Source: a virus
Length of the DNA stretch: 24,855 nucleotides
Direction: 5' to 3' (one strand)
IMG/VR virus record: IMGVR_UViG_3300011115_000152
Location: 1-24,855 of that record
Shown here: positions 7,072-14,559 of the stretch, in pieces
Layout of the letters: each line of letters begins with the position of its first letter
How positions within the stretch are numbered: position 1 is the first letter of the stretch
Made by a program: the position numbers and the translations under genes
The notes under the pieces: generated by a model
Database searches by the model: none
Told to the model about the DNA's origin: nothing
What the model saw: only the letters and a program-made list of their open reading frames with translations

Positions 7072-7994
7072 TGACAGTTACGTTAGATGATTTAGCCAAT
7101 GAGGTGATTATGAGCCTTGCTGGTTATACACTACAGCAAGACCAGACTACCCACCTTACTACTGCTATTACAACTACAACATCAACCCTTGCTTCGCCTA
7201 CAGTATTTTCACTGGCAGCAGACCAAGTTGGTGAAGGTATCGTTGAGATTGACGATGAATTAATCTGGGTTAATGAGTATGACCGCATTTCAAGAAATGC
7301 TACAGTGCCTCCGTATGGCCGCGGTTTTATGGGCAGTACTGCAGTAACTCACGTTGCTGGTGCACGTGTAGTTATTAAACCTACATTTCCACGTATATCT
7401 GTAAAGCGTGCAATTCAAGATACTATTCGAGCCATTGGCTCTAGCATTTTTGCAGCAAAGAATACTTCTTTTACCTATAACTCAACTGTAGATTCATATG
7501 CATTTTTAAATCTAAACATTCAAAACATTCTTCGTATGTCTTGGCAGGATATTGGTTCATCACAACGCTGGATTCCAATTACTAAGTGGCTCTGGGACGC
7601 TTCACCAGATGTGGCTACATGGGGAACGGGTTCTCAGTTAGTTACTATTAATGATGCTCGTATTCATACTGGACGTAAAGTAAATGTTACTTACGCAACT
7701 GCACCAGCAATTTTAAGCACAACATCTGAGGCCACATTTGCAACACAGACTGGTCTTCCAGAATCTGTTAAGGATGTAGTAGTACTCGGCGCTGCATACC
7801 GACTTCTATCATTCCTTGACCCAGCACGCAACACTCTTACTAGCCCACAGTCTGATGAGATTGATAGCAAGCGTCCATATGGTTCAGGCAACTCAGCAAC
7901 AAGAGAATTATATAAACTTTATACAACACGTCTTGCAGAAGAGACACAAGCACAGCAACAGCAATATCCCCCACGCATTCGCTATAGCCGATAG
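7071..7994 (+). CDS. Putative head-tail adaptor/connector protein, 307 aa
   Basis: This 307-residue protein starts with GTG overlapping the previous stop. Residues ~28-105 form a beta-rich module (TTHLTTAITTTTSTL, then EIDDELIWVNEYD, then RGFMGSTAVTHVAGARVV) that also occurs at the N-terminus of the following tail fibre. The middle is beta-rich (WIPITKWLWDA). The C-terminal ~85 residues are helical (LPESVKDVVVLGAAYRLLSF and the Gln-rich LAEETQAQQQQYPPRIRYSR). Its size, its place after the head genes and before the fibres, and this alpha/beta composition fit a connector between head and tail. There is no sequence signature that settles this, so the call is moderate. Confidence 0.5.
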   Translation: MTVTLDDLANEVIMSLAGYTLQQDQTTHLTTAITTTTSTLASPTVFSLAADQVGEGIVEIDDELIWVNEYDRISRNATVPPYGRGFMGSTAVTHVAGARVVIKPTFPRISVKRAIQDTIRAIGSSIFAAKNTSFTYNSTVDSYAFLNLNIQNILRMSWQDIGSSQRWIPITKWLWDASPDVATWGTGSQLVTINDARIHTGRKVNVTYATAPAILSTTSEATFATQTGLPESVKDVVVLGAAYRLLSFLDPARNTLTSPQSDEIDSKRPYGSGNSATRELYKLYTTRLAEETQAQQQQYPPRIRYSR

Positions 7995-8003
7995 GAACAG
8001 TCA

Positions 8004-9791
8004 ATGGCCGTTAGAAAATACTCATCACGCTCACAGAAGACAACGCTAACAACAGCAATTACTTCTTCAAGCAGTTCTATTACAGTAGTATCTGGACCAG
8101 CCCTTATGGGCGGTATTACTATGACTGCTGGTCAAACATACACAGTAGTCATTGACCCAGACACGGCCCTTGAAGAAATTGTAGACGTATATTCTGCAAG
8201 CACAAATCCTGTTTCTGGTAACACACTAGCGATTGTTCGCAATATTAACGGCTCTGTAGCACAGGCTCACTCAGCGGGTGCTGAGGTTCGCCACATGGCT
8301 ATTGGTCGTGACTATCAGGAAGCCAATGACCACATTGAGGCAACCACAGGACACGGTGCTACGGGTGCTGTAGTTGGTACAACCAATACACAGACCCTAA
8401 CCAATAAGACTCTTACTACTCCAACAATTACTAGCCCAACCATTACTGGTACTGGTGCTATTGCTGGTACCTTCACAGGCAATCTCACAGGAAACGTCAC
8501 AGGCAATGTCACGGGAAATGCTTCTACAGCAACTACCCTTGCCACAGGTCGTGACTTTCAGATTCTAGGTGATGTTGAGGCTAGCGCAGTATCTTTCAAC
8601 GGTTCAGGCAATGTTAGCCTAACAACCCAGATTGCAACTGGTGTTATCGTCAATGCTGATGTTAATGCAGCAGCAGCGATTGCTCCGAGCAAGATTGCTG
8701 GAACTGCTATTACAGCAGCAGATACTGGCACAGTTACAAGCACAATGATTGCTAATGGTACAATTGTAGATGCAGACATTAATGCTTCCGCAGCAATTGA
8801 TAAGACAAAGATTTCTGGTACAGCGATTACTGCTGCTGATACAGGTACTGTCACATCAACAATAATTGCCAATGATACAATTGTTAACGCAGATATTAAC
8901 TCATCTGCACAGATTGCTTACAGCAAGTTAAATCTTACCAACAGTATTGTCAATGCAGACATCAACGCATCTGCTGCAATTGACTGGAGCAAGATTGCTC
9001 CGTCATCTACAGTATCTACTACAGAACTTGGATACTTAGATGGCGTTACCTCTGCTATCCAGACTCAACTAGATTCTAAGTTGGCTACATCTACAGCAGC
9101 CAGCACCTATGCTCCACTTGCTAGCCCAGCATTAACTGGTGTTCCTACTGCACCAACTGCAGCAGCAAATACCAATACAACTCAGGTTGCTACAACTGCC
9201 TATGTTCAGACAGAAATCAATGACTTGATTGCATCTGCTCCTGGAGCACTTGACACCCTTAACGAGTTGGCTGCTGCCCTTGGCAATGACGCATCATTTT
9301 CAACCACAGTAACCAACTCTTTGGCAGGTAAGTTATCTCTTACTGGTGGCACTATGTCTGGCGCTATTGCTATGGGAACTAACAAGATTACAGGTCTTGG
9401 AAACCCAACTAACGCACAGGATGCAGTTACTAAATATTACCTTGATAACGTAGTACTTGCACCTAGCAACTTAACTGGTCCTATTACTTCTGTAGGCTCA
9501 GCAACATCTATTGCTTCACAGACTGGTACTGGTACTAAGTTTGTAATGGACAATACACCAACTCTTATTACTCCCGTTCTTGGTGCGGCTACTGCTACAT
9601 CTATTAACGGTACAGCAATCCCATCAAGCAAGACTCTTGTGGCTACAGATTCAACTACTTATGTAGTTCCTTCCCAAACTGGTAACTCAGGCAAGTATCT
9701 AACTACAAATGGAACAACTTCTTCTTGGGCTGCAGTAAATGTAAGCGCAATTGACGACAACTATATACTCGCTCTTATGGGCGCAATCTAA
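8004..9791 (+). CDS. Tail fibre protein with internal repeats, 595 aa
   Basis: Residues 1-~110 hold the beta-module shared with the preceding gene (TTLTTAITSSSSSITV, then IVRNINGSVAQAHSAGAEV). After a Thr-rich linker with short repeats (NLTGNVTGNVTGNAS) come about four copies of a motif of the form IVNADINASAAIDxSKI, residues ~210-335. Then follow typical fibre-shaft elements: LDTLNELAAALGNDASF, LSLTGGTMSGAI and KITGLGNPTNAQDAVTKYYLDN, all common in phage tail fibres. The protein is almost free of Cys. It likely forms a trimeric fibre or host-recognition spike. The start ATG at 8004 follows GGAACAGTCA. Confidence 0.85.
   Translation: MAVRKYSSRSQKTTLTTAITSSSSSITVVSGPALMGGITMTAGQTYTVVIDPDTALEEIVDVYSASTNPVSGNTLAIVRNINGSVAQAHSAGAEVRHMAIGRDYQEANDHIEATTGHGATGAVVGTTNTQTLTNKTLTTPTITSPTITGTGAIAGTFTGNLTGNVTGNVTGNASTATTLATGRDFQILGDVEASAVSFNGSGNVSLTTQIATGVIVNADVNAAAAIAPSKIAGTAITAADTGTVTSTMIANGTIVDADINASAAIDKTKISGTAITAADTGTVTSTIIANDTIVNADINSSAQIAYSKLNLTNSIVNADINASAAIDWSKIAPSSTVSTTELGYLDGVTSAIQTQLDSKLATSTAASTYAPLASPALTGVPTAPTAAANTNTTQVATTAYVQTEINDLIASAPGALDTLNELAAALGNDASFSTTVTNSLAGKLSLTGGTMSGAIAMGTNKITGLGNPTNAQDAVTKYYLDNVVLAPSNLTGPITSVGSATSIASQTGTGTKFVMDNTPTLITPVLGAATATSINGTAIPSSKTLVATDSTTYVVPSQTGNSGKYLTTNGTTSSWAAVNVSAIDDNYILALMGAI
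8636..9003 (+). repeat. Tandem degenerate repeats within the tail fibre gene
   Basis: The DNA encodes about four degenerate copies of an (I/V)VNADINASAAIDxSKI unit. Two copies include a longer spacer (GTAITAADTGTVTST) that is repeated almost identically at about residues 233-247 and 272-286. At DNA level the copies differ at many third positions, so they are old duplications kept at the protein level and not recent slippage. Such repeats make a fibre shaft longer or shorter by recombination. Confidence 0.7.
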
Positions 9792-9809
9792 CAGAAAAGG
9801 TAGTAACTA

Positions 9810-10112
9810 ATGGCTACAACATCAAAGGCTCTGTCTCGTACAGCAGCAGCAACATCAAGCACAACTTTATACACAGTACCAGCATCAACTACAACAGTTG
9901 TAACTAACATTGTGGTAACTAACTCAGCAGCATCTGCTGCTACATTTACAATCACACTTGATGGTGTTGATTTGTTTAAAGATGCAGCCATTGCTGCTAA
10001 CTCAACTGCAACTTTTGATTTAAAACAAGTGCTGACAACAACTAAAATTATTGCTGGTCTTGCATCAGCAGTTACAGTTAAGTTTCACATTAGCGGAGTG
10101 GAGATAGTATAA
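9810..10112 (+). CDS. Small beta-rich tail-associated protein, 100 aa
   Basis: This 100-residue protein is rich in Thr, Ala and Val, with alternating hydrophobic and Thr residues (TLYTVPASTTTVVTNIVVTN, then TFTITLDGVDLF). That indicates a small beta-sandwich, as found in phage tail appendages and fibre accessory proteins. It lacks Cys, Trp and a signal peptide. It lies between the tail fibre and the Gly-rich protein and its stop overlaps the next ATG (TAATGG). AAAAGGTAGTAACT upstream gives a reasonable Shine-Dalgarno (AAAGG). A role as fibre cap or connector is inferred from its place. Confidence 0.65.
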   Translation: MATTSKALSRTAAATSSTTLYTVPASTTTVVTNIVVTNSAASAATFTITLDGVDLFKDAAIAANSTATFDLKQVLTTTKIIAGLASAVTVKFHISGVEIV

Positions 10113-11455
10113 TGGCATCATCGGTATTCCCTGTAGCATCAACTGCGGCAACAACCAATACTGGTTGGACTGCTGGCGTTGCTGGTACATTTACACTATC
10201 CAATTCATTGGCTGCTGGCACTTATCTTATTAAAACAGATACAACCCAGACAATGACCATTTCGTTGCAGGATGCGACGGGACACACTTTTAGCGGTACT
10301 ATTCGTGGTGGTTCAGGCTTTATTTCAGTACCAGTTACTGTTACTAAAATTGTTATTCCTGGTAGCCTTACATACCCATTTGGTATTGAGATAACACCTA
10401 TATCTGTAATTCAACTTGCTGCACCTACAAATGGTGCGCTATCTCTTGGTCTTGGTGGAGTTATAACTGGAACCTGGGATACAGCACCAGCAGATGCAGT
10501 AAGTGCTCATCTTCTTACAACAACTGGGGACATTCTTAACTTTAGTTCTACAACATCTGGTGCAACAGTAACAGTTACCGCATCAAATACTACACCTAAT
10601 GCTTTAAACAACTTTATAATTGCATTCAAGAACTCATCTGGTGCGTACGGTATTGGCGCTACAGTTCCATATACTATGCCCGTAGCCCCTTACCCATTCT
10701 ATGTTGAATACTTAGTTGTTGGCGCTGGTGGTTCTGCTGGTGGAAGCGTTAGCCGTTCAGGTGCTGGTGGTGGTGCAGTAAAGACTTCTACTACTTTAGC
10801 AAATACGGCAATTGGTAGTTCATTTACTGTTAACGTTGCTCCAACTCCTGCTGTTAATACTAGCGGTGGTTCATCTACATTTACTTATGGTTCAACAACT
10901 ATTACTGCTACTGGTGGTGCAGCGGGTGTTTCAGGCAGCAGTAATGGTGCTAATGGTTCATCTGGTTCAGGTGGACGCTCAGAAGGCAGCACTACTGCTT
11001 ACAGTGGTGGTACTGGTAATGATGGTGGTAATGGTGGAACTACACCTACTCCTAACACTAGTTACGCATCAGAGGCTGGTGGCGGTGGAGCAGGTGGTTC
11101 TGCATCAGGCTGGAACTCTGGAAATGGCGTAGCATCTAGTATCACTGGAGTATCAACTTACTACGCAGGTGGCGGTGCTGGTGGTCAATACTCAAATGCT
11201 GGTACGGCAGGTTTAGGTGGAACTGGTCGCGGTGCTTCCGGTGCAGCAAATACAGGCGCGGGCGCAGGCGCAGGTGGTAACTTTGGTAGCGGTGATAAAC
11301 TTGGTGGTAGCGGAGTTGTAATTTACGCATACCCATCTTCAGCGCCAGCACTTACAACAATCCCTGGCACACTAACATACACAATTGATACATCAACTCG
11401 CGCTGGATATCGTGTTTACAAGTTTACAGCAGGAAGTGGAACGGTGACAATCTAA
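10112..11455 (+). CDS. Gly-rich tail adhesin-like protein, 447 aa
   Basis: The N-terminal ~200 residues are beta-rich with Thr-rich segments and a fibronectin-like middle part (LSLGLGGVITGTWDTAPADA). From about residue 200 there is the signature VEYLVVGAGGSAGGSVSRSG, then long Gly/Ser-rich loops (for example GGGAGGSASGWNSGNG and GGGAGGQYSNAGTAGLGG), and a C-terminal beta strand region (GYRVYKFTAGSGTVTI). The pattern matches Gly-rich domains in phage tail tips, where polyglycine helix sandwiches carry variable loops that bind the host surface. It is probably the receptor-binding or fibre-tip protein. Its stop overlaps the methyltransferase start. Confidence 0.7.
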   Translation: MASSVFPVASTAATTNTGWTAGVAGTFTLSNSLAAGTYLIKTDTTQTMTISLQDATGHTFSGTIRGGSGFISVPVTVTKIVIPGSLTYPFGIEITPISVIQLAAPTNGALSLGLGGVITGTWDTAPADAVSAHLLTTTGDILNFSSTTSGATVTVTASNTTPNALNNFIIAFKNSSGAYGIGATVPYTMPVAPYPFYVEYLVVGAGGSAGGSVSRSGAGGGAVKTSTTLANTAIGSSFTVNVAPTPAVNTSGGSSTFTYGSTTITATGGAAGVSGSSNGANGSSGSGGRSEGSTTAYSGGTGNDGGNGGTTPTPNTSYASEAGGGGAGGSASGWNSGNGVASSITGVSTYYAGGGAGGQYSNAGTAGLGGTGRGASGAANTGAGAGAGGNFGSGDKLGGSGVVIYAYPSSAPALTTIPGTLTYTIDTSTRAGYRVYKFTAGSGTVTI

Positions 11456-12027
11456 TGATGGATTATCCAAATTGGTTCAAAGTAAAATCAGAAGATTACT
11501 TTACTCAACATCTTCAAGACTTTAAAGGTAAAGACAATCTTAAGTTTTTACAAATTGGAGTCTTTACTGGTGATGGTAGCGTATGGCTTCTTAACAATCT
11601 TTTAACTGGTCAGGGTTGCACCCTTACTGATGTTGAAAGATGGGAATTAGATGCTAGTGCAAATCAAGAATCACACGATTGGTTTGCAGACACTGAGGCA
11701 ACTTATGATAACAAGGTAAAAAATTATACCAACATTATCAAGCATAAAATGCCTAGTACAACTTTCTTTGCACAGAACACAGAGTCATACGACTTCATCT
11801 ACTTAGATGGTGACAAGTCAGAAGATGGTGTCTATGCAGACGCTATGGCTGCGTGGAAAACACTTAAGCCAAATGGCTTGCTTGTTCGTGATGATATGAA
11901 TTTCTGCGTACCAGACCAAAACTGGAACTCCGCTCCTGGTATGAATGCTTTCTTGGCTGCAATTAATGGTCAATATGAGGTAGTCAACCAAACTGAGCAA
12001 CATCTTCTCATCAAGAAGATAGCCTAA
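11455..12027 (+). CDS. Class I SAM-dependent methyltransferase (Methyltransf_24-like)
   Basis: This 190-residue protein has a Rossmann methyltransferase layout. Motif I is FLQIGVFTGDGSVWLLNNLL at about residues 31-50. A DVERWE acid segment follows at about 60-65. The later motif YDFIYLDGDKSEDGVYADA leads into WKTLKPNGLLVRDD, typical of the Methyltransf_24 type that acts on sugars or small molecules. Its substrate is unknown. It is inserted between the Gly-rich adhesin and the large tail protein, with its start overlapping the adhesin stop (TAATGATG). That suggests it may methylate a glycan, a tail protein or a host surface component. A DNA methylase is unlikely, since no DPPY or PC motif is present. 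Confidence 0.75.
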   Translation: MMDYPNWFKVKSEDYFTQHLQDFKGKDNLKFLQIGVFTGDGSVWLLNNLLTGQGCTLTDVERWELDASANQESHDWFADTEATYDNKVKNYTNIIKHKMPSTTFFAQNTESYDFIYLDGDKSEDGVYADAMAAWKTLKPNGLLVRDDMNFCVPDQNWNSAPGMNAFLAAINGQYEVVNQTEQHLLIKKIA

Positions 12028-12091
12028 TTACTTATCCCTGAGTATGGATTAAAACTGCTCAACTAATTTTTCTATATAACGGAGGTGTGCC

Positions 12092-14335
12092 TTGGCGGGT
12101 AGAGATATAACCGAGGGTCGCGGTAATGAAGTTGATATTGCACGCGCATTTGCCGATATTGGAATTGTATCTACTGATGCAGTCTGGCAGAACACAAACA
12201 TATCTTATGATGTGGCTGTCGCTGGTATGCCTTTTATTTCTGCTATTAGTGATAAAAATCCATCAACCCGTGAGACTGCACCGTTCCGCAAAGACCAGTT
12301 TGATAATGGTGCAGAACCAGGTGAGCAATCACTAACTGGTTGGTGGCTACGCTCACAGATGTCTTTTCATGGTGGTACTGGTATTTCTTTTTATGACCCA
12401 CTGACCAATGATGAGTCTGGACACTATCGGTTTTCAGATAGCAAAGGTGTAGATGTTTGGACTAAAGGTCAGGTAACAATGCTTAAAGAATCTGTTGCTG
12501 GCCACATTACTACTGGTGATTTACGTACTAACAAACGACCATTTCAATCACTACGTTCTATTGAGTGGAATGGTACTAAAGGCGTACTATTACATGACGA
12601 GTATGATGTAGATAAGATTGATATAAATGGAAATGAAACTCATTTTATTAACTACAATGCTGGCACTAACGCACCAGTTTATGCTATCTGTGATGATGGT
12701 ACACATGCATATTGGATTACCAATTCATCAACTAAAAAAGAAGTTTACAAAAAAGCATTAACACTAGATAGTTCTACAGCAATTGGCTCACCAATGTTTG
12801 ATGAAATTGGAACTATCTCAAATGCAATTATGGAATACGTTAAAGAACGTATTGTTATGTGTGCAGACAATAAAGTCTATGAGTTTGCTGGTTCAGCAGT
12901 TGCTATGCCACCAGTTTTATATACTCATCCAGCACCTACACACGTTTATACTTCTATAACAGCATCTGGTCCAGCAATTTATATTGCTGGCTATAACGGT
13001 ATTCAGTCTACTATCCAGAAGTTTACGCTTAATACATCTGGCGCTATGCCTACTCTTACATCTGCTGTAGTTGCAGCCGAACTACCAGTAGGTGAGATTG
13101 TACATAAGATTTATTACTATCTTGGCTACATGATTATTGGCACAGATAAGGGTGTTAGAGTTGCATCTGTTTCAGACCAAGATGGCTCTGTAAATTATGG
13201 TCCACTTATTGTGGAAACAAGCCAGCCTTGCTATGACTTTGCTGCTCGTGACCACTATGTATGGTGCGCTACTGGTGTTGCTGGTGAGCCAGGAACAATT
13301 CGTTTAGACCTTAGCAATGAAATAGAACCACTTCGTTTTGCATATGCTAATGATATATATTACCCAGGAGTAACTGGTCGTCAAACAACCGCTTGTGCTT
13401 TTATTGATGGTACAAATCGTTTAGCCTTTACTTCACAAGCCTTAACTAAAGGAACACTTGTTACCAATAAAGCCAAGACATCTAGTGTCGTAACTCTTAC
13501 AACCTCAACAGCCCATGGCTTAGCCGTAGATGATTCTGTTTGGGTTGAAGGAGTTGCTGCTGTTTCTGGTTCTGTTTTTAATAGCGGTGAAGCCCCAACT
13601 CCTGGCCCATTTACAGTAGCATCTGTACCTAGTACAACAACATTTACTTATGCTCTTACTGGTGCAAATGTTGCATCTACTGCAGTTTCTAGTAGTACTG
13701 CAAAAGTTCAATCTCCTGGTGGTATTTATGTTGAAGCAGAATCAAATTTAATAACAACTGGTTATTTAAAAACAGGTAATATTCGCTATGGAACACTAGA
13801 GCCAAAGAACTTTAAGCGTCTTGTTGGACGTGGTGACTTTAGGTATGGAATCCTAGCATTAGAAACTGTTGATATAGATGGCACAGAATATGAACACATT
13901 TCATATGACTCAGTTGTATCTTCTATTGAAGTAGGAACTAATCAGCCAAGTGTTGCTCGTGAGTATGTAGCGTACAAGTTTGTATTTACACGCGACTCAG
14001 TTGCGCCTACTCGTGGTCCAGTATTTAAGGGCTATCAGGTTAAGGCTACAATTGCTACACCACGTCAACGTTTGATTACATATCCTGTGTATAACTTTGA
14101 TACCGAAACAGACCGCAACGGGGTTATTCTTGGATACAAAGGCAGAGCATTTGAACGTATGACACAACTAGAAGAATTAGAAAGTTCTGGTGATATTGTG
14201 TTATGGCAGGATTTAAATACACAAGAACTACGTCAAGTTCAAATTGAAAGAACTTCTTTTACCCGTTTAACCCCACCATCTGGTGCATTTTCTGGCTATG
14301 GTGGAATTATTGAGATTACTGTAAGGACGGTTTAA
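12092..14335 (+). CDS. Large tail protein, possible tail tube/nozzle or tip, 747 aa
   Basis: This is the largest gene in the window. It begins with TTG at 12092, backed by a strong GGAGGT (12081-12086). No in-frame ATG or GTG lies close by. The protein is beta-rich with repeating short strands separated by Gly/Asn/Asp turns (AYWITNSSTKKEVYK, IYIAGYNGIQSTIQKF, MIIGTDKGVRVASVSD, YVWCATGVAGEPGTIRLDL). That fits a beta-propeller in the middle ~350 residues. Residues ~460-540 form a Thr/Ser-rich inserted module. The C-terminal ~200 residues are alpha/beta (PRQRLITYPVYNF). Its length and propeller resemble the ~790-residue nozzle of T7-like phages (gp12), but this is a structural analogy only. Confidence 0.6.
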   Translation: MAGRDITEGRGNEVDIARAFADIGIVSTDAVWQNTNISYDVAVAGMPFISAISDKNPSTRETAPFRKDQFDNGAEPGEQSLTGWWLRSQMSFHGGTGISFYDPLTNDESGHYRFSDSKGVDVWTKGQVTMLKESVAGHITTGDLRTNKRPFQSLRSIEWNGTKGVLLHDEYDVDKIDINGNETHFINYNAGTNAPVYAICDDGTHAYWITNSSTKKEVYKKALTLDSSTAIGSPMFDEIGTISNAIMEYVKERIVMCADNKVYEFAGSAVAMPPVLYTHPAPTHVYTSITASGPAIYIAGYNGIQSTIQKFTLNTSGAMPTLTSAVVAAELPVGEIVHKIYYYLGYMIIGTDKGVRVASVSDQDGSVNYGPLIVETSQPCYDFAARDHYVWCATGVAGEPGTIRLDLSNEIEPLRFAYANDIYYPGVTGRQTTACAFIDGTNRLAFTSQALTKGTLVTNKAKTSSVVTLTTSTAHGLAVDDSVWVEGVAAVSGSVFNSGEAPTPGPFTVASVPSTTTFTYALTGANVASTAVSSSTAKVQSPGGIYVEAESNLITTGYLKTGNIRYGTLEPKNFKRLVGRGDFRYGILALETVDIDGTEYEHISYDSVVSSIEVGTNQPSVAREYVAYKFVFTRDSVAPTRGPVFKGYQVKATIATPRQRLITYPVYNFDTETDRNGVILGYKGRAFERMTQLEELESSGDIVLWQDLNTQELRQVQIERTSFTRLTPPSGAFSGYGGIIEITVRTV

Positions 14336-14559
14336 TGTCAGCAGCAGAATGGGCTGGCTTTGCCGTAGCCATAATGACACTTTTAGTTGGTTTTACTGGT
14401 GCAATTCGTTGGCTGGTTAAACACTACTTAAGTGAACTTAAACCAAATTCAGGAAGCAGTATGAGGGACGCAGTTAATATCAACACCGAACGATTGGACC
14501 GAGTTGAACAACGCGTTGACCAGATTTACCTTATCCTCTGTGAAGGAAAAATCAAGTAA
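14335..14559 (+). CDS. Small membrane protein, holin-like, 74 aa
   Basis: One transmembrane helix spans residues ~7-28 (WAGFAVAIMTLLVGFTGAIRW). A basic stretch and then an amphipathic, charged coiled-coil tail follow (NTERLDRVEQRVDQIYLIL). This resembles the one-helix proteins (DUF2746-like) encoded in actinophage lysis modules. ATG 14335 overlaps the preceding stop (TTTAATG). It could be a holin or a holin partner. One helix is short for a classical pinholin, so the role is uncertain. Its end overlaps the next gene by 20-56 nt, depending on the start used. Confidence 0.6.
   Translation: MSAAEWAGFAVAIMTLLVGFTGAIRWLVKHYLSELKPNSGSSMRDAVNINTERLDRVEQRVDQIYLILCEGKIK

Noticed and set aside
8315-8872. 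Antisense ORFs within the tail fibre gene
   Set aside because: Val/Ala-rich translations mirror the Thr/Asn/Gly repeats of the fibre. They lack motifs and start signals.
8636-9003. CRISPR array
   Set aside because: The repeats are degenerate, in frame and protein-coding, with no fixed-length spacers.
10812-11132. Alternate plus-strand ORF in the Gly-rich protein
   Set aside because: A Leu/Val/Gln run produced by GGTGGT-type codons read in another frame. It has no Shine-Dalgarno and is fully inside a supported gene.
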